Shown in pieces: positions 42,820-52,188 of a DNA stretch of 64,000 nucleotides; within the stretch, counting starts at the first letter, position 1, and each line of letters begins with the position of its first letter. This stretch comes from Aliishimia sp039978895. Lineage in GTDB: Bacteria; Pseudomonadota; Alphaproteobacteria; Rhodobacterales; Rhodobacteraceae. The stretch is taken from positions 1 through 64,000 of the forward strand of contig JBDWAL010000029.1 in assembly GCA_039978895.1 (NCBI GenBank). Direction: 5' to 3'. The notes beneath the pieces are model-generated. The model did no database searches. It saw nothing but the letters and a program-made list of their open reading frames with translations, and was not told where the DNA came from. Made by a program: the position numbers and the translations under genes.

Positions 42820-42880
42820 TAATTTGGGGGCCTCGAATGGTGATGTCTGTCACCATTTAGCAACCTATGATTCTATAAAG

Positions 42881-42918
42881 AGCGGCGTAGCCTTTGTAGC
42901 CACGCCGTTTTTTTTGTG
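42881..42918 (+). terminator. Rho-independent terminator
   Basis: CGGCGT and ACGCCG form a GC-rich stem around AGCCTTTGTAGCC, extended by AG...TT, and are followed by a run of eight T. It ends the yjbH-yjbF-small gene group before the Wza-type gene, whose own promoter must lie in the remaining 60 bases. Confidence 0.8.
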
Positions 42919-42980
42919 TTTTGAGCTAGATATAGCCATGCCAAAAGACACACCAAACTAAACACTTGGGGGCCGCGTAA

Positions 42981-44345
42981 ATGGTTCGACATACTTTGAT
43001 AGCTTTTGTGTGCCTTGCATTTTCAGGGTGCGGGATTAGCTACCACTCTCCTTCCGTGAACCCCTTGTCTGATAGCGACAACAAAGTACGCGTTATTGGC
43101 ATGTCGCCAGAAACTGTACTGGTTGCGAATAGGTCGACCTACCAACCAAAATCTTTGCCCGGCATCTTTTTCCAAACCGCTGGCACTGGTGGAAGTGCTG
43201 TGGCTGGTTCGGGTCCCCTGCCACGCCCTGTCTTTGACGAGCGTCAAAAACCGAATGCGTTGGATACACGGGTTCCACCACCGATCAATCCCGGCCCCTA
43301 TACCATCGGCATCGGGGATGTGATTCTACTTGCGACCCCGCGCGGTGGTTCAACAGTTGAGCAACTGACCGGTCTTTTGGCAGCGCAAAACTCGCGCCAA
43401 GGATACACCGTTCAAGACGATGGCGCGATTGCGATCCCAAATGTTGGCCGAGTCCAAGTGTCTGATCTAACTTTGGAACAAGCCGAAGACGAGTTATTTC
43501 AACGGCTTGTTGAAAATCAAATCGACCCCACCTTCAGTCTTGAGATCGCTGAGTTTAACTCCAAGCGTGTTTCAATCGGTGGGGCAGTCCAAAAGCCAAG
43601 CGTTGTGCCCGTTGGATTGACGCCTGTTTTTCTTGACGAAGTCTTGGCCGCAGCAGGTGGTATCACTGCCCCAGACGTAGATTTTGCGTCCGTGCGTATC
43701 TACCGCGAGGGCTCTCTGTATCAGATCCCTGTTGAACAGCTATATTCCAACTCTGGGCTGCGCCGCGTTCAGCTTGTCGATGGCGATAGTGTTTTTGTCG
43801 ACACCGCCTTTGAGCTTGAGCTGGCACAGGCTTACTTTGAAGAGCAAATCAAACTGGCTGAGTTCCGGCAGCAGTCGCGCACTTTCGCACTAAACCAGTT
43901 ACGTACAGAAGTTGACCTGCGCCGAAGCTCATTGAATGAAGCCCGTCAGAATTACCGCACACGCGTCGAATTTGGCGATGTCGCGCGGGACTATGTGTAT
44001 TTGACCGGTGAAGTCGGCAATCAAAGCCGCTTCCCACTCCCCTTTGGACGACAGGCGACATTGGCTGATGCGATTTACAGCAGTGGCGGCATTCCGACTG
44101 AAACCGCGAATGTAAGCGAAGTTTATGTTCTGCGTGGCTCGAACGACCCCCGAGAGTTCGGCTCCGTGACGGCATGGCAACTGAACGGGAAAGACGCCAC
44201 GAATTTCCTGCTCGCCACCCGCTTTGAACTGCGCCCGAACGACGTTGTGTTCATCGCAGAACAACCTGTGACGCGTTGGAGCCGTGTGATCCGTCAGATT
44301 ACCCCATCACTCATTAACACAGGCGTCGCCGCAGCCAGCGATTAA
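42981..44345 (+). CDS. Wza-type polysaccharide export lipoprotein
   Basis: A 454-residue outer-membrane exporter. Lipoprotein signal MVRHTLIAFVCLAFSGC ends at Cys17. Then come the Poly_export domain (YTIGIGDVILLATPRGG, VQDDGAIAIPNVGRVQV, LTLEQAEDELFQRLVE) and SLBB domains (VSIGGAVQKPSVVPVG, VYLTGEVGNQSRFPLPFGRQATLADAI). A helical insert at about 270-325 (ELAQAYFEEQIKLAEFRQ) separates them. It would form the translocation channel with the Wzc-type kinase encoded at 57926-60082. Start 42981 follows a GGGGGCC stretch 10 bases upstream. It is longer than E. coli Wza mainly by the helical insert. Confidence 0.9.
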   Translation: MVRHTLIAFVCLAFSGCGISYHSPSVNPLSDSDNKVRVIGMSPETVLVANRSTYQPKSLPGIFFQTAGTGGSAVAGSGPLPRPVFDERQKPNALDTRVPPPINPGPYTIGIGDVILLATPRGGSTVEQLTGLLAAQNSRQGYTVQDDGAIAIPNVGRVQVSDLTLEQAEDELFQRLVENQIDPTFSLEIAEFNSKRVSIGGAVQKPSVVPVGLTPVFLDEVLAAAGGITAPDVDFASVRIYREGSLYQIPVEQLYSNSGLRRVQLVDGDSVFVDTAFELELAQAYFEEQIKLAEFRQQSRTFALNQLRTEVDLRRSSLNEARQNYRTRVEFGDVARDYVYLTGEVGNQSRFPLPFGRQATLADAIYSSGGIPTETANVSEVYVLRGSNDPREFGSVTAWQLNGKDATNFLLATRFELRPNDVVFIAEQPVTRWSRVIRQITPSLINTGVAAASD

Positions 44346-44848
44346 CGCAGCGGTGGCTCTTAACATAACTCAAGGTTGAAACTGCATTTTTGTGCAACTA
44401 CACCAGTGAGATACGCACATATTGCAGTTTGATTCGAATTCGACACATGCACACCGATTGATTGTTCGGCAAATTGTTGCCGCTTGCTCAATTATTTAGC
44501 GCAATTTGTTAACTAATTTTCGCCTTTAATCCCATCAATATAGGTTACCGCAGACCCAATAGTGAACAAAAATACCAGTCAAAAGTGGGCGATCTGATGG
44601 ATTTTATTAAATCTGATCAACAACTTACACAATCCCTTGATCTCTTCGTGCGAATTTTTCATCGAGATTTAGTGCAATAACCGACACAAAATCGGTGAAA
44701 AACGTAGGTTTTTCCCTACTCGACAAGAAGATTTGCACCCCTTACGACCGTAATCAGAGCCGTGGGGGCTCCACAGAAGAACATCGACGCCCGATCATCG
44801 GGCAAAGGCTAAGGAGCCTAATGTAAGAATTTTGCGGGAGCAAAACCC
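44346..44848. promoter_or_regulatory. A/T-rich leader and promoter region of the EPS biosynthesis operon
   Basis: About 500 bases with no coding frame, more A/T-rich than its neighbours. It must hold the promoter of the exoY-led operon. Near its end (44767-44818) an outer pair GGCTCC/GGAGCC encloses a perfect hairpin GCCCGAT-C-ATCGGGC (44789-44803), and AAGGAG at 44811-44816 lies just before an ATG-TAA start-stop at 44821-44826. The pairing would hide that ribosome site. No tRNA or known riboswitch is recognised. Confidence 0.5.
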
Positions 44849-45547
44849 TTGAAACATGTGGATTTTACACATTCAGTAGACGTACTCAGTAGCGCAGATT
44901 CCCTGCGCGTTGCCGGACTTAAAGGCTCTGACACGTCTGTTTATCGCCGTTTTGGCAAACGTTTTTTCGATTTAGCATTAGTACTCATATTGGCACCCGT
45001 TTTGATGCCTGTCATTTTGGTATTATGGCTGCTTGTCCAAAGAGACGGAGGTGCGGGATTTTTCGCGCATAGCCGGATTGGACGGAACGGCGTTCAATTC
45101 AACTGTTGGAAGGTCCGCACCATGGTTGTGGACTCCAAGGAACGCCTTGCTCAACACTTGAACGAAAACCCAGAAGCGGCAGCGGAATGGGCACGCGATC
45201 ACAAGCTTGCTAACGATCCTAGGATCACGCGTCTCGGCTCTTTGCTGCGCAAGACAAGCTTGGATGAGCTACCGCAGCTTTGGAACGTCCTGCGCGGCGA
45301 TATGAGTTTTGTCGGCCCTCGCCCAGTTGTTTTGGACGAGATGCCAAAATATGGAAAGCATCAAGAAACATACTTGTCCATGAAACCAGGCGTCACTGGT
45401 TTGTGGCAAGTGTCCGGACGTAACGATGTATCCTATGAAGAACGCGTTTTGATGGACGTTGATTATTCGAGGCGTATTGGCCTTCTATATGATGTTTCGT
45501 TAATTCTCAAAACAGCAGCGACGGTTATGAACCGGACGGGTAAGTAA
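44849..45547 (+). CDS. exoY: Undecaprenyl-phosphate sugar phosphotransferase, ExoY type
   Basis: A 232-residue initiating glycosyltransferase that puts the first sugar-1-phosphate on undecaprenyl phosphate. After a 25-residue lead, one hydrophobic segment (FFDLALVLILAPVLMPVILVLWLLV) anchors it, followed by the bacterial sugar transferase domain: KVRTMVVDS, LRKTSLDELPQLWNVLRGDMSFVGPRPV and KPGVTGLWQVSGRNDVSYEERV. It starts at TTG 44849 with GCGGGAG 8 bases upstream; GTG 44858 is too far from that site. The size (short, without the PglB-like N-terminal membrane domain) matches ExoY rather than WbaP. First gene of the rightward biosynthesis operon. Confidence 0.88.
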   Translation: MKHVDFTHSVDVLSSADSLRVAGLKGSDTSVYRRFGKRFFDLALVLILAPVLMPVILVLWLLVQRDGGAGFFAHSRIGRNGVQFNCWKVRTMVVDSKERLAQHLNENPEAAAEWARDHKLANDPRITRLGSLLRKTSLDELPQLWNVLRGDMSFVGPRPVVLDEMPKYGKHQETYLSMKPGVTGLWQVSGRNDVSYEERVLMDVDYSRRIGLLYDVSLILKTAATVMNRTGK

Positions 45548-45590
45548 GCAATCCCCTAGCAGTGACCGATCAGTATCACAGAGATAACAG

Positions 45591-45617
45591 GCTCGCCCTT
45601 GAACAGGCGAGCTTTTC
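45591..45617 (+). terminator. Hairpin with T-run after exoY
   Basis: GCTCGCC at 45591-45597 and GGCGAGC at 45606-45612 form a perfect seven-pair stem with an eight-base loop, followed by TTTT. It lies between exoY and the WcaI-like gene and may end or attenuate transcription there. Confidence 0.7.
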
Positions 45618-45653
45618 CATGAAATCCGTTGCAATCGAATACAAGAGGGCAGC

Positions 45654-46937
45654 ATGCGCGTCTTAGTTATATGCATCAATTACGCCCCCGAGATTATTTC
45701 GACAGGCGTTTATGCAACAGGCATGTCTGAATACCTCGCCCGCGAGGGTGTAGAAACCGACGTTATTACGGCTTTGCCATACTATCCTGCATGGCGTGTC
45801 TTCGACGGTTGGCGACGACCTTTTTGGAAAGCACGAACCAGCGAAAACGGCGCGCGGATCGTGCATTGCCCAATTTACGTTCCGAAAAACCCCACCGGGG
45901 CGCGGCGCATCCTGCACTATATTAGCTTCGCGTCGGCGGCACTTCCTGTGGCTCTGTGGAAAGGTCTTAGCCGACGCCCAGACGTTGTGATAATTGTGGT
46001 GCCTTCCATGATCGCTGCACCTGTCGCATGGTTAACGGCACGAGTTTCTGGCGCAAAAGCGTGGCTGCACATTCAAGACTTTGAAGTCGAGGCAGCCTTC
46101 GCGACGGGATTGCTAAAGGAAGATAGCCGGATTGGCCGAGCAGCCAAGATTTTCGAGAGCTGGATTTTGCAGCGCTTTGACCGGGTCAGCACCATCTCTG
46201 AACCGATGCTTGAAAAACTTCGCGAGAAAATGGTCCCAACCGATCGCATCTATGAATTTCGCAATTGGGCCAATTTAGAAAAAGTGACGCCTTTAACAGG
46301 TCCGTCTCCCCTTAAAGCCGAGCTTGGCATCGAAACTGAATACGTCGCGCTTTATTCTGGCAATCTGGCGAACAAACAAGGCTTGGAAGTCTTGCCGGAT
46401 ATGGCACGCAATCTGCAACACAGGGATGACGTGACAATCGCCATCTGCGGCGATGGCCCGATGCGGCAACCGCTTCAAGAAATGTGTAAGGATGTTCCGT
46501 CGATCCGGTTTTTTCCGCTGCAACCTTTGGACAGGCTGAGTGATCTGTTGGGTATGGCGGATGTTCATCTGTTACCTCAGATTGCAGATGCCGCCGACTT
46601 GGTGCTGCCTTCAAAACTTACAAATATGCTGGCTTCGGGTCGCCCAACACTGGCCACGACAGACGAAAACACTGCATTGGGGAAAGAAGTCCTTGGTGCG
46701 GGACGCATCGTCCCGGCTGGCGACGCCAAAGCAATGGCAAAAGAATTAGACGCAATGCTGAATGACTCCGAGAGCCGAACGCGGATGGGTGAAGTCGCCC
46801 GTACACGTGCTTTGGAACGCTGGGATATGGGTTCGATCTTGTCACGCCTCAAGAATGAGTTCCAATCTATGTCCAAAGCCGTTACGGCAAGTTCGTCAGC
46901 CCAACCCTCACTTGAAGATCAAAGAGATACGCAATGA
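45654..46937 (+). CDS. WcaI/WbuB-type glycosyltransferase family 4 protein
   Basis: A 427-residue GT-B glycosyltransferase. The N-terminal domain opens with RVLVICINYAPEIISTGVYATGMSEYL, the C-terminal one has VALYSGNLANKQGLEVLPDMA, VTIAICGDGPMRQPLQEM and ADVHLLPQIADAADLVLPSKL, where E/D residues contact the nucleotide sugar. It resembles WcaI of colanic acid and WbuB, which use GDP- or UDP-activated 6-deoxy sugars. GDP-fucose from the next two genes is a sensible donor. Its stop overlaps the gmd start by ATGA. Confidence 0.88.
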   Translation: MRVLVICINYAPEIISTGVYATGMSEYLAREGVETDVITALPYYPAWRVFDGWRRPFWKARTSENGARIVHCPIYVPKNPTGARRILHYISFASAALPVALWKGLSRRPDVVIIVVPSMIAAPVAWLTARVSGAKAWLHIQDFEVEAAFATGLLKEDSRIGRAAKIFESWILQRFDRVSTISEPMLEKLREKMVPTDRIYEFRNWANLEKVTPLTGPSPLKAELGIETEYVALYSGNLANKQGLEVLPDMARNLQHRDDVTIAICGDGPMRQPLQEMCKDVPSIRFFPLQPLDRLSDLLGMADVHLLPQIADAADLVLPSKLTNMLASGRPTLATTDENTALGKEVLGAGRIVPAGDAKAMAKELDAMLNDSESRTRMGEVARTRALERWDMGSILSRLKNEFQSMSKAVTASSSAQPSLEDQRDTQ

Positions 46938-48055
46938 AAAAAGCCCTGATTACTGGTGTTACTGGACAGGACGGTTCCTATCTGGCGGAACTTCTGCTTG
47001 AAAAAGGCTACGAGGTGCATGGCATCAAACGCCGTGCTTCAATGTTCAACACGCAACGCGTGGACCACATTTATGAAGATCCTCATGCCGATCACCAGAG
47101 TTTCAAACTTCACTATGGCGACTTGTCTGACACCTCAAACCTGACACGCATCATTTCTGAAGTGCAACCAGATGAGGTTTACAACCTTGGCGCGCAATCT
47201 CACGTGGCGGTTAGTTTTGAAGCTCCGGAATACACAGCTGACGTGGATGCTATCGGAACCTTGCGCCTGCTCGAAGCAATCCGGTTTTTGGGCATGGAGA
47301 AAAAGACACGGTTCTATCAGGCCTCAACTTCAGAACTCTATGGCCTAGTGCAAGAAACGCCGCAGAAAGAAACAACACCTTTCTATCCGCGTTCGCCTTA
47401 TGCTGTCGCTAAGCTTTATGCCTACTGGATCACAGTTAATTATCGTGAAGCCTATGGCATGTACGCCTGTAACGGCATTTTGTTTAACCACGAAAGCCCA
47501 CGACGTGGCGAAACCTTTGTCACTCGCAAGATCACCCGCGGTTTGGCCAACATCGCTTTGGGCATGGAAGACTGCCTTTACATGGGCAACATCGATAGCT
47601 TGCGCGATTGGGGCCATGCGAAAGACTACGTGCGCATGCAGTGGATGATGCTGCAACAGGACCAAGCCGAAGATTTCGTGATTGCCACAGGCGTTCAATA
47701 CTCTGTGCGGGAATTCATCACTTGGACTGCAAACGAGCTGTCTATCGAACTTGAGTTCTCAGGCGAAGGTGTCGACGAAATCGCGACAGTCAAATCAGTC
47801 GACAACGCAGTTGCACCATCGGTTAAAGTTGGCGATGTCATCATGCGCATTGATCCGCGATATTTCCGCCCTGCCGAAGTCGAAACATTGCTTGGTGATC
47901 CGACCAATGCAAAAACGAAACTTGGCTGGGAACCTGAAATCACCACCCAAGAAATGTGCGCTGAAATGGTCGTAGAAGACCTGCGCAGCGCTAAGCGGCA
48001 TGCGCTCCTAAGAGAGCACGGGTTCCAAATGCCAATTTCCGTCGAAGAGCGTTAA
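46934..48055 (+). CDS. gmd: GDP-mannose 4,6-dehydratase
   Basis: A 373-residue extended short-chain dehydrogenase/reductase. The NADP site is ITGVTGQDGSYLAELLLEKG, the SGRQRV-like region gives RRASMFNTQRVDHIY, and the catalytic YxxxK is in YAVAKLYAYW with the serine/threonine and glutamate in STSELYG. Length is identical to the E. coli enzyme. It makes GDP-4-keto-6-deoxy-D-mannose from GDP-mannose, which ManC in this window can provide. ATGA overlap with the upstream glycosyltransferase. Confidence 0.96.
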   Translation: MKKALITGVTGQDGSYLAELLLEKGYEVHGIKRRASMFNTQRVDHIYEDPHADHQSFKLHYGDLSDTSNLTRIISEVQPDEVYNLGAQSHVAVSFEAPEYTADVDAIGTLRLLEAIRFLGMEKKTRFYQASTSELYGLVQETPQKETTPFYPRSPYAVAKLYAYWITVNYREAYGMYACNGILFNHESPRRGETFVTRKITRGLANIALGMEDCLYMGNIDSLRDWGHAKDYVRMQWMMLQQDQAEDFVIATGVQYSVREFITWTANELSIELEFSGEGVDEIATVKSVDNAVAPSVKVGDVIMRIDPRYFRPAEVETLLGDPTNAKTKLGWEPEITTQEMCAEMVVEDLRSAKRHALLREHGFQMPISVEER

Positions 48056-48057
48056 TT

Positions 48058-48996
48058 ATGGGCTACGATCTGACAGGAAAACGCGTCTGGGTGGCTGGAC
48101 ATCGCGGGATGGTTGGCGGCGCTGTCGTGCGGCGGTTGGAAGCAGAAAATTGCGAAGTCATCACAGCTGGGCGCGACGTCGTCGATCTGGTTGATCAACG
48201 CGCAGTTCACGCGTGGATGCATGACACCAAACCTGATGCGATTGTTCTTGCCGCTGCCAAAGTAGGTGGGATCAAAGCAAACAATGATTTCCCGGTAGAT
48301 TTCCTTTATGAAAATCTCATGATCGAAGCCAACATCATTCATGCTGCACATGAAGCAGATGTGGAACGGCTGTTGTTCCTTGGGTCATCCTGCATCTACC
48401 CTAAACTTGCACCGCAACCCATTCCCGAAGACAGCCTTCTTACAGGGCAGCTGGAACCAACAAATGAATGGTACGCCATTGCTAAGATTGCAGGGATCAA
48501 GTTGTGCCAAGCCCACCGCATTCAGCATAAGCGTGACTGGATTTCAGCCATGCCCACCAATTTGTACGGGCCAGGCGACAACTACGATCTGAATTCCAGC
48601 CATGTGCTTCCCGCCTTATTGCGCAAGTTCCACGAAGCGAAAAAGGCAAATGCGCCGAGTGTCGAACTTTGGGGCTCTGGTACGCCGTTGCGCGAATTCC
48701 TACATTGCGATGACTTGGCAGATGCATTGGTTTTCCTGCTGAAGGATTACTCTGGGTACGATCATGTGAATGTCGGTTCCGGTGTCGAGGTCACAATCCG
48801 CGAATTGGCTGAAACCATTGCGGATGTGGTCGGATATGAAGCTGAACTGGTGTTTGACGCGACCAAACCTGATGGCACCCCGCGCAAGCTGATGGATTCA
48901 TCTCGCCTGCATGATTTAGGTTGGAACAACGCGCGCGCTCTACGTGAAGGAATTTCCCAAACCTATGCGCATTGGCTGTCGGAAACGGCGTCTTAG
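48058..48996 (+). CDS. fcl: GDP-L-fucose synthase
   Basis: A 312-residue epimerase-reductase. The NADP motif is VWVAGHRGMVGGAVVRRL, the catalytic serine segment GSSCIYPKLAPQPI, and the YxxxK in EWYAIAKIAGIK; TNLYGPGDNYDL and SGTPLREFLHCDDLADA are characteristic. It turns the Gmd product into GDP-L-fucose. It begins 2 bases after the gmd stop. With ManC and Gmd it makes a nearly complete GDP-fucose pathway; phosphomannomutase is not in this window. Confidence 0.96.
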   Translation: MGYDLTGKRVWVAGHRGMVGGAVVRRLEAENCEVITAGRDVVDLVDQRAVHAWMHDTKPDAIVLAAAKVGGIKANNDFPVDFLYENLMIEANIIHAAHEADVERLLFLGSSCIYPKLAPQPIPEDSLLTGQLEPTNEWYAIAKIAGIKLCQAHRIQHKRDWISAMPTNLYGPGDNYDLNSSHVLPALLRKFHEAKKANAPSVELWGSGTPLREFLHCDDLADALVFLLKDYSGYDHVNVGSGVEVTIRELAETIADVVGYEAELVFDATKPDGTPRKLMDSSRLHDLGWNNARALREGISQTYAHWLSETAS

Positions 48997-49043
48997 GACC
49001 ATTCGATGTCAATCAGCTCAGGATCAACAAAGGGAACTCTTGC

Positions 49044-50132
49044 ATGACAAACCCGCAAGCGCTCCTGTCCCGATCCAAAGTAGACGCAATAGTTGTGGTC
49101 CCACCCCCAGCGGAAGGGCAGACGCTTGTGACCGAGCGAATATGCACGGCATTTGACACTGCCTTTCCATTCAAACTACGCGCTGTTCGCAATTCTTTTG
49201 GCCTAAAGGGGCTGACTTGGCGGGCTTTCAAACACATCTTGTTGGTTGTGCATTTGATTGTTGGGGCCTTTGCATCCTTGGGTCGTCGGCGTGCGTATTT
49301 CGTACCGGACTCCAATGTCGGTCTGTATTGCAATCTGATTGAAGCCCCAATCTTGAGATTAGGATATCGGGATGTTTGGCTACATCATCACGTCTTTCGA
49401 TACATTCGTCAGACAGATTGGCGAATGCGTGTGATCTTGAAGATCCTTGGACCAAAAGTGCATCATATCGTTTTAGGCGAAGCAATGGCGGACGGATTGC
49501 GCACCCATTACGGCGCGGAAAACTTCCATGTGCTGGGCAATTCAATCTTCGTCGAAGACGTGCCGCCAGCACGGCGCCGTGACACGCTAAACACAATCGG
49601 CTTTCTGAGTAACATCACCCCCGAGAAAGGGATCGGTTTGTTCATGCGCACAATCCGTCGCGTTCAAGAGACCCATCCAGAAATGAAATGTGTCGTTGCA
49701 GGCCCAATCTCTGACGCGAATCTGCGTGCTGAAGTTGAGGCCTTTTGCGCCGAAGCCCCTGAAACGCGCAAGTGGCTTGGCCCAGTTTATGCCGACCAAA
49801 AACTCGCATTCTTTGGTGAAATCGATCTACTGCTGTTCCCCTCTCAATACCCCAATGAAGCTTTACCAGTGACCATTTGCGAAGCACTGGCGGCCGGTGC
49901 GCCAGTCTTGGCAACCGACAGGGGATGCATTCCAGACCAGCTTGCAGGCCAAGGTTGGGTTTTTGGTGAGGTCAATTTTGTTGACGAAGCGACAAGCCAG
50001 ATCGCAAATTGGGCGACAGACCAAATTGGCTTTGCACGTGCCTCCGAAGCCGCCGCAGCAAGGTATTCCGCCCAACGCGAAACGGATGCCCAGTCATTGG
50101 ACCGGTTGACCGATAGGATGCAGATTACATGA
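49044..50132 (+). CDS. Glycosyltransferase, GT4 type
   Basis: A 362-residue GT-B glycosyltransferase. The C-terminal donor domain has IGFLSNITPEKGIGLFMRTIR, KCVVAGPISD, and LLLFPSQYPNEALPVTICEALAAGAPVLATDRG with the E-x7-E pattern. The N-terminal acceptor domain (YFVPDSNVGLYCNL, VWLHHHVF) carries a hydrophobic patch (ILLVVHLIVGAFASL) that may touch the membrane. ATG 49044 was chosen over an earlier in-frame codon at 48972, which overlaps fcl. Its stop overlaps the following sulfotransferase gene by 4 bases. Sugar unknown. Confidence 0.85.
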   Translation: MTNPQALLSRSKVDAIVVVPPPAEGQTLVTERICTAFDTAFPFKLRAVRNSFGLKGLTWRAFKHILLVVHLIVGAFASLGRRRAYFVPDSNVGLYCNLIEAPILRLGYRDVWLHHHVFRYIRQTDWRMRVILKILGPKVHHIVLGEAMADGLRTHYGAENFHVLGNSIFVEDVPPARRRDTLNTIGFLSNITPEKGIGLFMRTIRRVQETHPEMKCVVAGPISDANLRAEVEAFCAEAPETRKWLGPVYADQKLAFFGEIDLLLFPSQYPNEALPVTICEALAAGAPVLATDRGCIPDQLAGQGWVFGEVNFVDEATSQIANWATDQIGFARASEAAAARYSAQRETDAQSLDRLTDRMQIT

Positions 50133-50893
50133 TGACACATGTCGATACATTCTGGCTGTCTAGGAATCCAATTTTGCGGGCAATTCGGCGGCAAATTTCG
50201 GTTTACCCCGCACTTTACATTCCGTTTCGAAAACTGCGCATGTCAGACACCGTTGTTGAATCCGATACCGGGCTTTTGATCGAGGGGTTTCCACGCAGTG
50301 GTAACACGTGGACAGAGGCCCTTGTTCGAGAGGCCAGCGACGACACACTAAAGCTAGCCCACCATGCCCATGCTGCGGCACATGTTCGTCTCGCACTGTC
50401 TTTGAAAGTCCCTTGTTTGGCGTTGTTTCGCGATCCTGATGACGCCGTTACATCGCTTTTGACGCTCTACGAAAACCAGTTGGACGCACGGGGCGCTTAT
50501 CTGGAATATGTACGCTTCTACCGGACCATTTGGCCATTGCGCGGGCCGTTGTTGCGTATGTACAGCTTTGAAGCTGTCACTGAAAATCCTGATGCAGTTA
50601 TTGAGGATCTTAACAATCACTTTGACCTCGATCTGACCACGGAAAGCTTGGCCTCAACCGAGGGGAAATCCCGTGTCTTTGCGCGGATGGATGAAAAAGC
50701 GCTGCGTCTTAAGCGACGCAGAACCGAAATGTCCAAAAGCCGCCCCGAGACTGATCTTGGCAACAAAAATGAACGCAGAGCCAGTGCACAACGGGCAATA
50801 ACGTCACCAAAAGCGGCATCCGCCCGTGCACAAGCCTATGACATCTACAAAACTATGACTTCCGATGTTGCGGGGGCTAAGGCCGCTAAATGA
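50129..50893 (+). CDS. Sulfotransferase-like protein in the EPS operon
   Basis: A 254-residue protein with a PAPS-type P-loop: GFPRSGNTWTEALV (residues about 52-65) for the 5'-phosphosulfate and FRDPDDAVTSLL for the 3'-phosphate. After about residue 200 the sequence is basic and low in complexity. It is shorter than most sulfotransferases. It overlaps both neighbours by 4 bases (ATGA), so it is made with the glycosyltransferase and the flippase and may sulfate the lipid-linked repeat unit or a protein. Exact substrate unknown. Confidence 0.75.
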   Translation: MMTHVDTFWLSRNPILRAIRRQISVYPALYIPFRKLRMSDTVVESDTGLLIEGFPRSGNTWTEALVREASDDTLKLAHHAHAAAHVRLALSLKVPCLALFRDPDDAVTSLLTLYENQLDARGAYLEYVRFYRTIWPLRGPLLRMYSFEAVTENPDAVIEDLNNHFDLDLTTESLASTEGKSRVFARMDEKALRLKRRRTEMSKSRPETDLGNKNERRASAQRAITSPKAASARAQAYDIYKTMTSDVAGAKAAK

Positions 50894-52188
50894 AACGTTT
50901 AAAACGTCTTCTCCACTCGGATACCGGCAAACTAATGGTGCCGTCTTTTGCAATCGCCTTCTTGGCAAGGTTGATGCAACTGGCAATGGCTGTGCTTGCT
51001 GCGCGCATCTTGTTGCCGGAAGGGTACGGCGTATTTACCTTTGCCTTGGGGGTCGGGCTATTAGGTGGACGCATCGGCGCACTGGGTTGGCCGATGCTCA
51101 TGAACCGCTTCATCCCACGCTATAGCATCGATCAGAAGTGGGGGCTTTTGCGTGGGTTTATGCGCGCCGCCCATGGCGTGATCAGTCTGTCTGGACTTGT
51201 CGTCTCAATATTATGCATTGTGACTGGCTTCTATCTTGGACCCGACAGCCACTTGTATTTAGGTTTGATTTTGGGCGGCATCCTACTGCCAATCATGGCC
51301 TTCCGCGCGCTCTATCGCAATATTCTGGCAGCACTTCGATTGCCGCAAAATGGCATCTTCATCGACGAATTAATGCCGTCAACGATCATGACAGCATGTT
51401 TGCTCGTTCTGTTGAACCAGACGATAGCGCCTCACACGGCCATCGGGCTTTATATCGCGGCAAGCGTTACTGCCGTTGGTTTTGGTGCGTTTTGGATACG
51501 TCGCAAGCTGCCGCAGGAAATGGCGGAAGCTGAGCCGATTTATACCCTGAGATCGTGGATGCGAATTGCATTTCCGGCGCTCGTTGGGACATCCTCTAAG
51601 CTACTGATGAACAAAACAGATGTTCTGATGCTGGCCCCATTGGCGACTATGGCAGATGTCGGCCTTTATGGAGCAGCGTTGCGCGTGACCTCGATCCAAA
51701 CCGCGCCAGTCGTTGTCTTATCCACAGTCATCACAGCCCGCATCAGCGAAGCATTTGCTGCGGGGCGTGATGCACAAGGAAAGCGGCTATTTTATTTGGC
51801 CTATGGTTTCGCAGCAATTTACGCCACAGCCTTCGCCGTATTGGTGATTTTGTTTTCCGAAACTGTCATCATTTCGCTATTTGGCGCAGCTTACGCTGAG
51901 GGCGCGACCGTTCTGTCGATCCTCGCAGTTGCGCAAATTGGGTCAGCCGTAAACACCCCTGCGAGTGCCTTCATGCTCATGACCGGACGCGAAGGTGCAT
52001 TCGGAAAAATGACGAGCTTTGCATTGGTGATCAATGTCGCTCTGAACCTCTGGCTGATCCCGACCATGGGCGCAGAAGGCGCGGCTTTGGCGACATGCTG
52101 TTCGATTTGGTTGCTCGGCGTTTTGCAAATGACAGCCTGTATGAAAATTGTGCGCAGTGGAGAATTTAAGGACAAACCTCAGACATGA
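50890..52188 (+). CDS. Wzx-like polysaccharide flippase
   Basis: A 432-residue polytopic protein of the MATE/MOP superfamily, oligosaccharide flippase branch. Hydrophobic segments recur about 12 times, e.g. AFLARLMQLAMAVLAARILLP, VLGV-like FALGVGLLGGRIGALGWP, HGVISLSGLVVSILCIVTGFY and ALVINVALNLWLIPTMGAEGAALAT. LPEGYGVFTFALG near the N-terminus is characteristic. It should turn the undecaprenyl-linked repeat unit to the periplasm for the Wzy-type polymerase encoded at 53904-55193. ATGA overlaps with both neighbours. Confidence 0.88.
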   Translation: MKRLKRLLHSDTGKLMVPSFAIAFLARLMQLAMAVLAARILLPEGYGVFTFALGVGLLGGRIGALGWPMLMNRFIPRYSIDQKWGLLRGFMRAAHGVISLSGLVVSILCIVTGFYLGPDSHLYLGLILGGILLPIMAFRALYRNILAALRLPQNGIFIDELMPSTIMTACLLVLLNQTIAPHTAIGLYIAASVTAVGFGAFWIRRKLPQEMAEAEPIYTLRSWMRIAFPALVGTSSKLLMNKTDVLMLAPLATMADVGLYGAALRVTSIQTAPVVVLSTVITARISEAFAAGRDAQGKRLFYLAYGFAAIYATAFAVLVILFSETVIISLFGAAYAEGATVLSILAVAQIGSAVNTPASAFMLMTGREGAFGKMTSFALVINVALNLWLIPTMGAEGAALATCCSIWLLGVLQMTACMKIVRSGEFKDKPQT

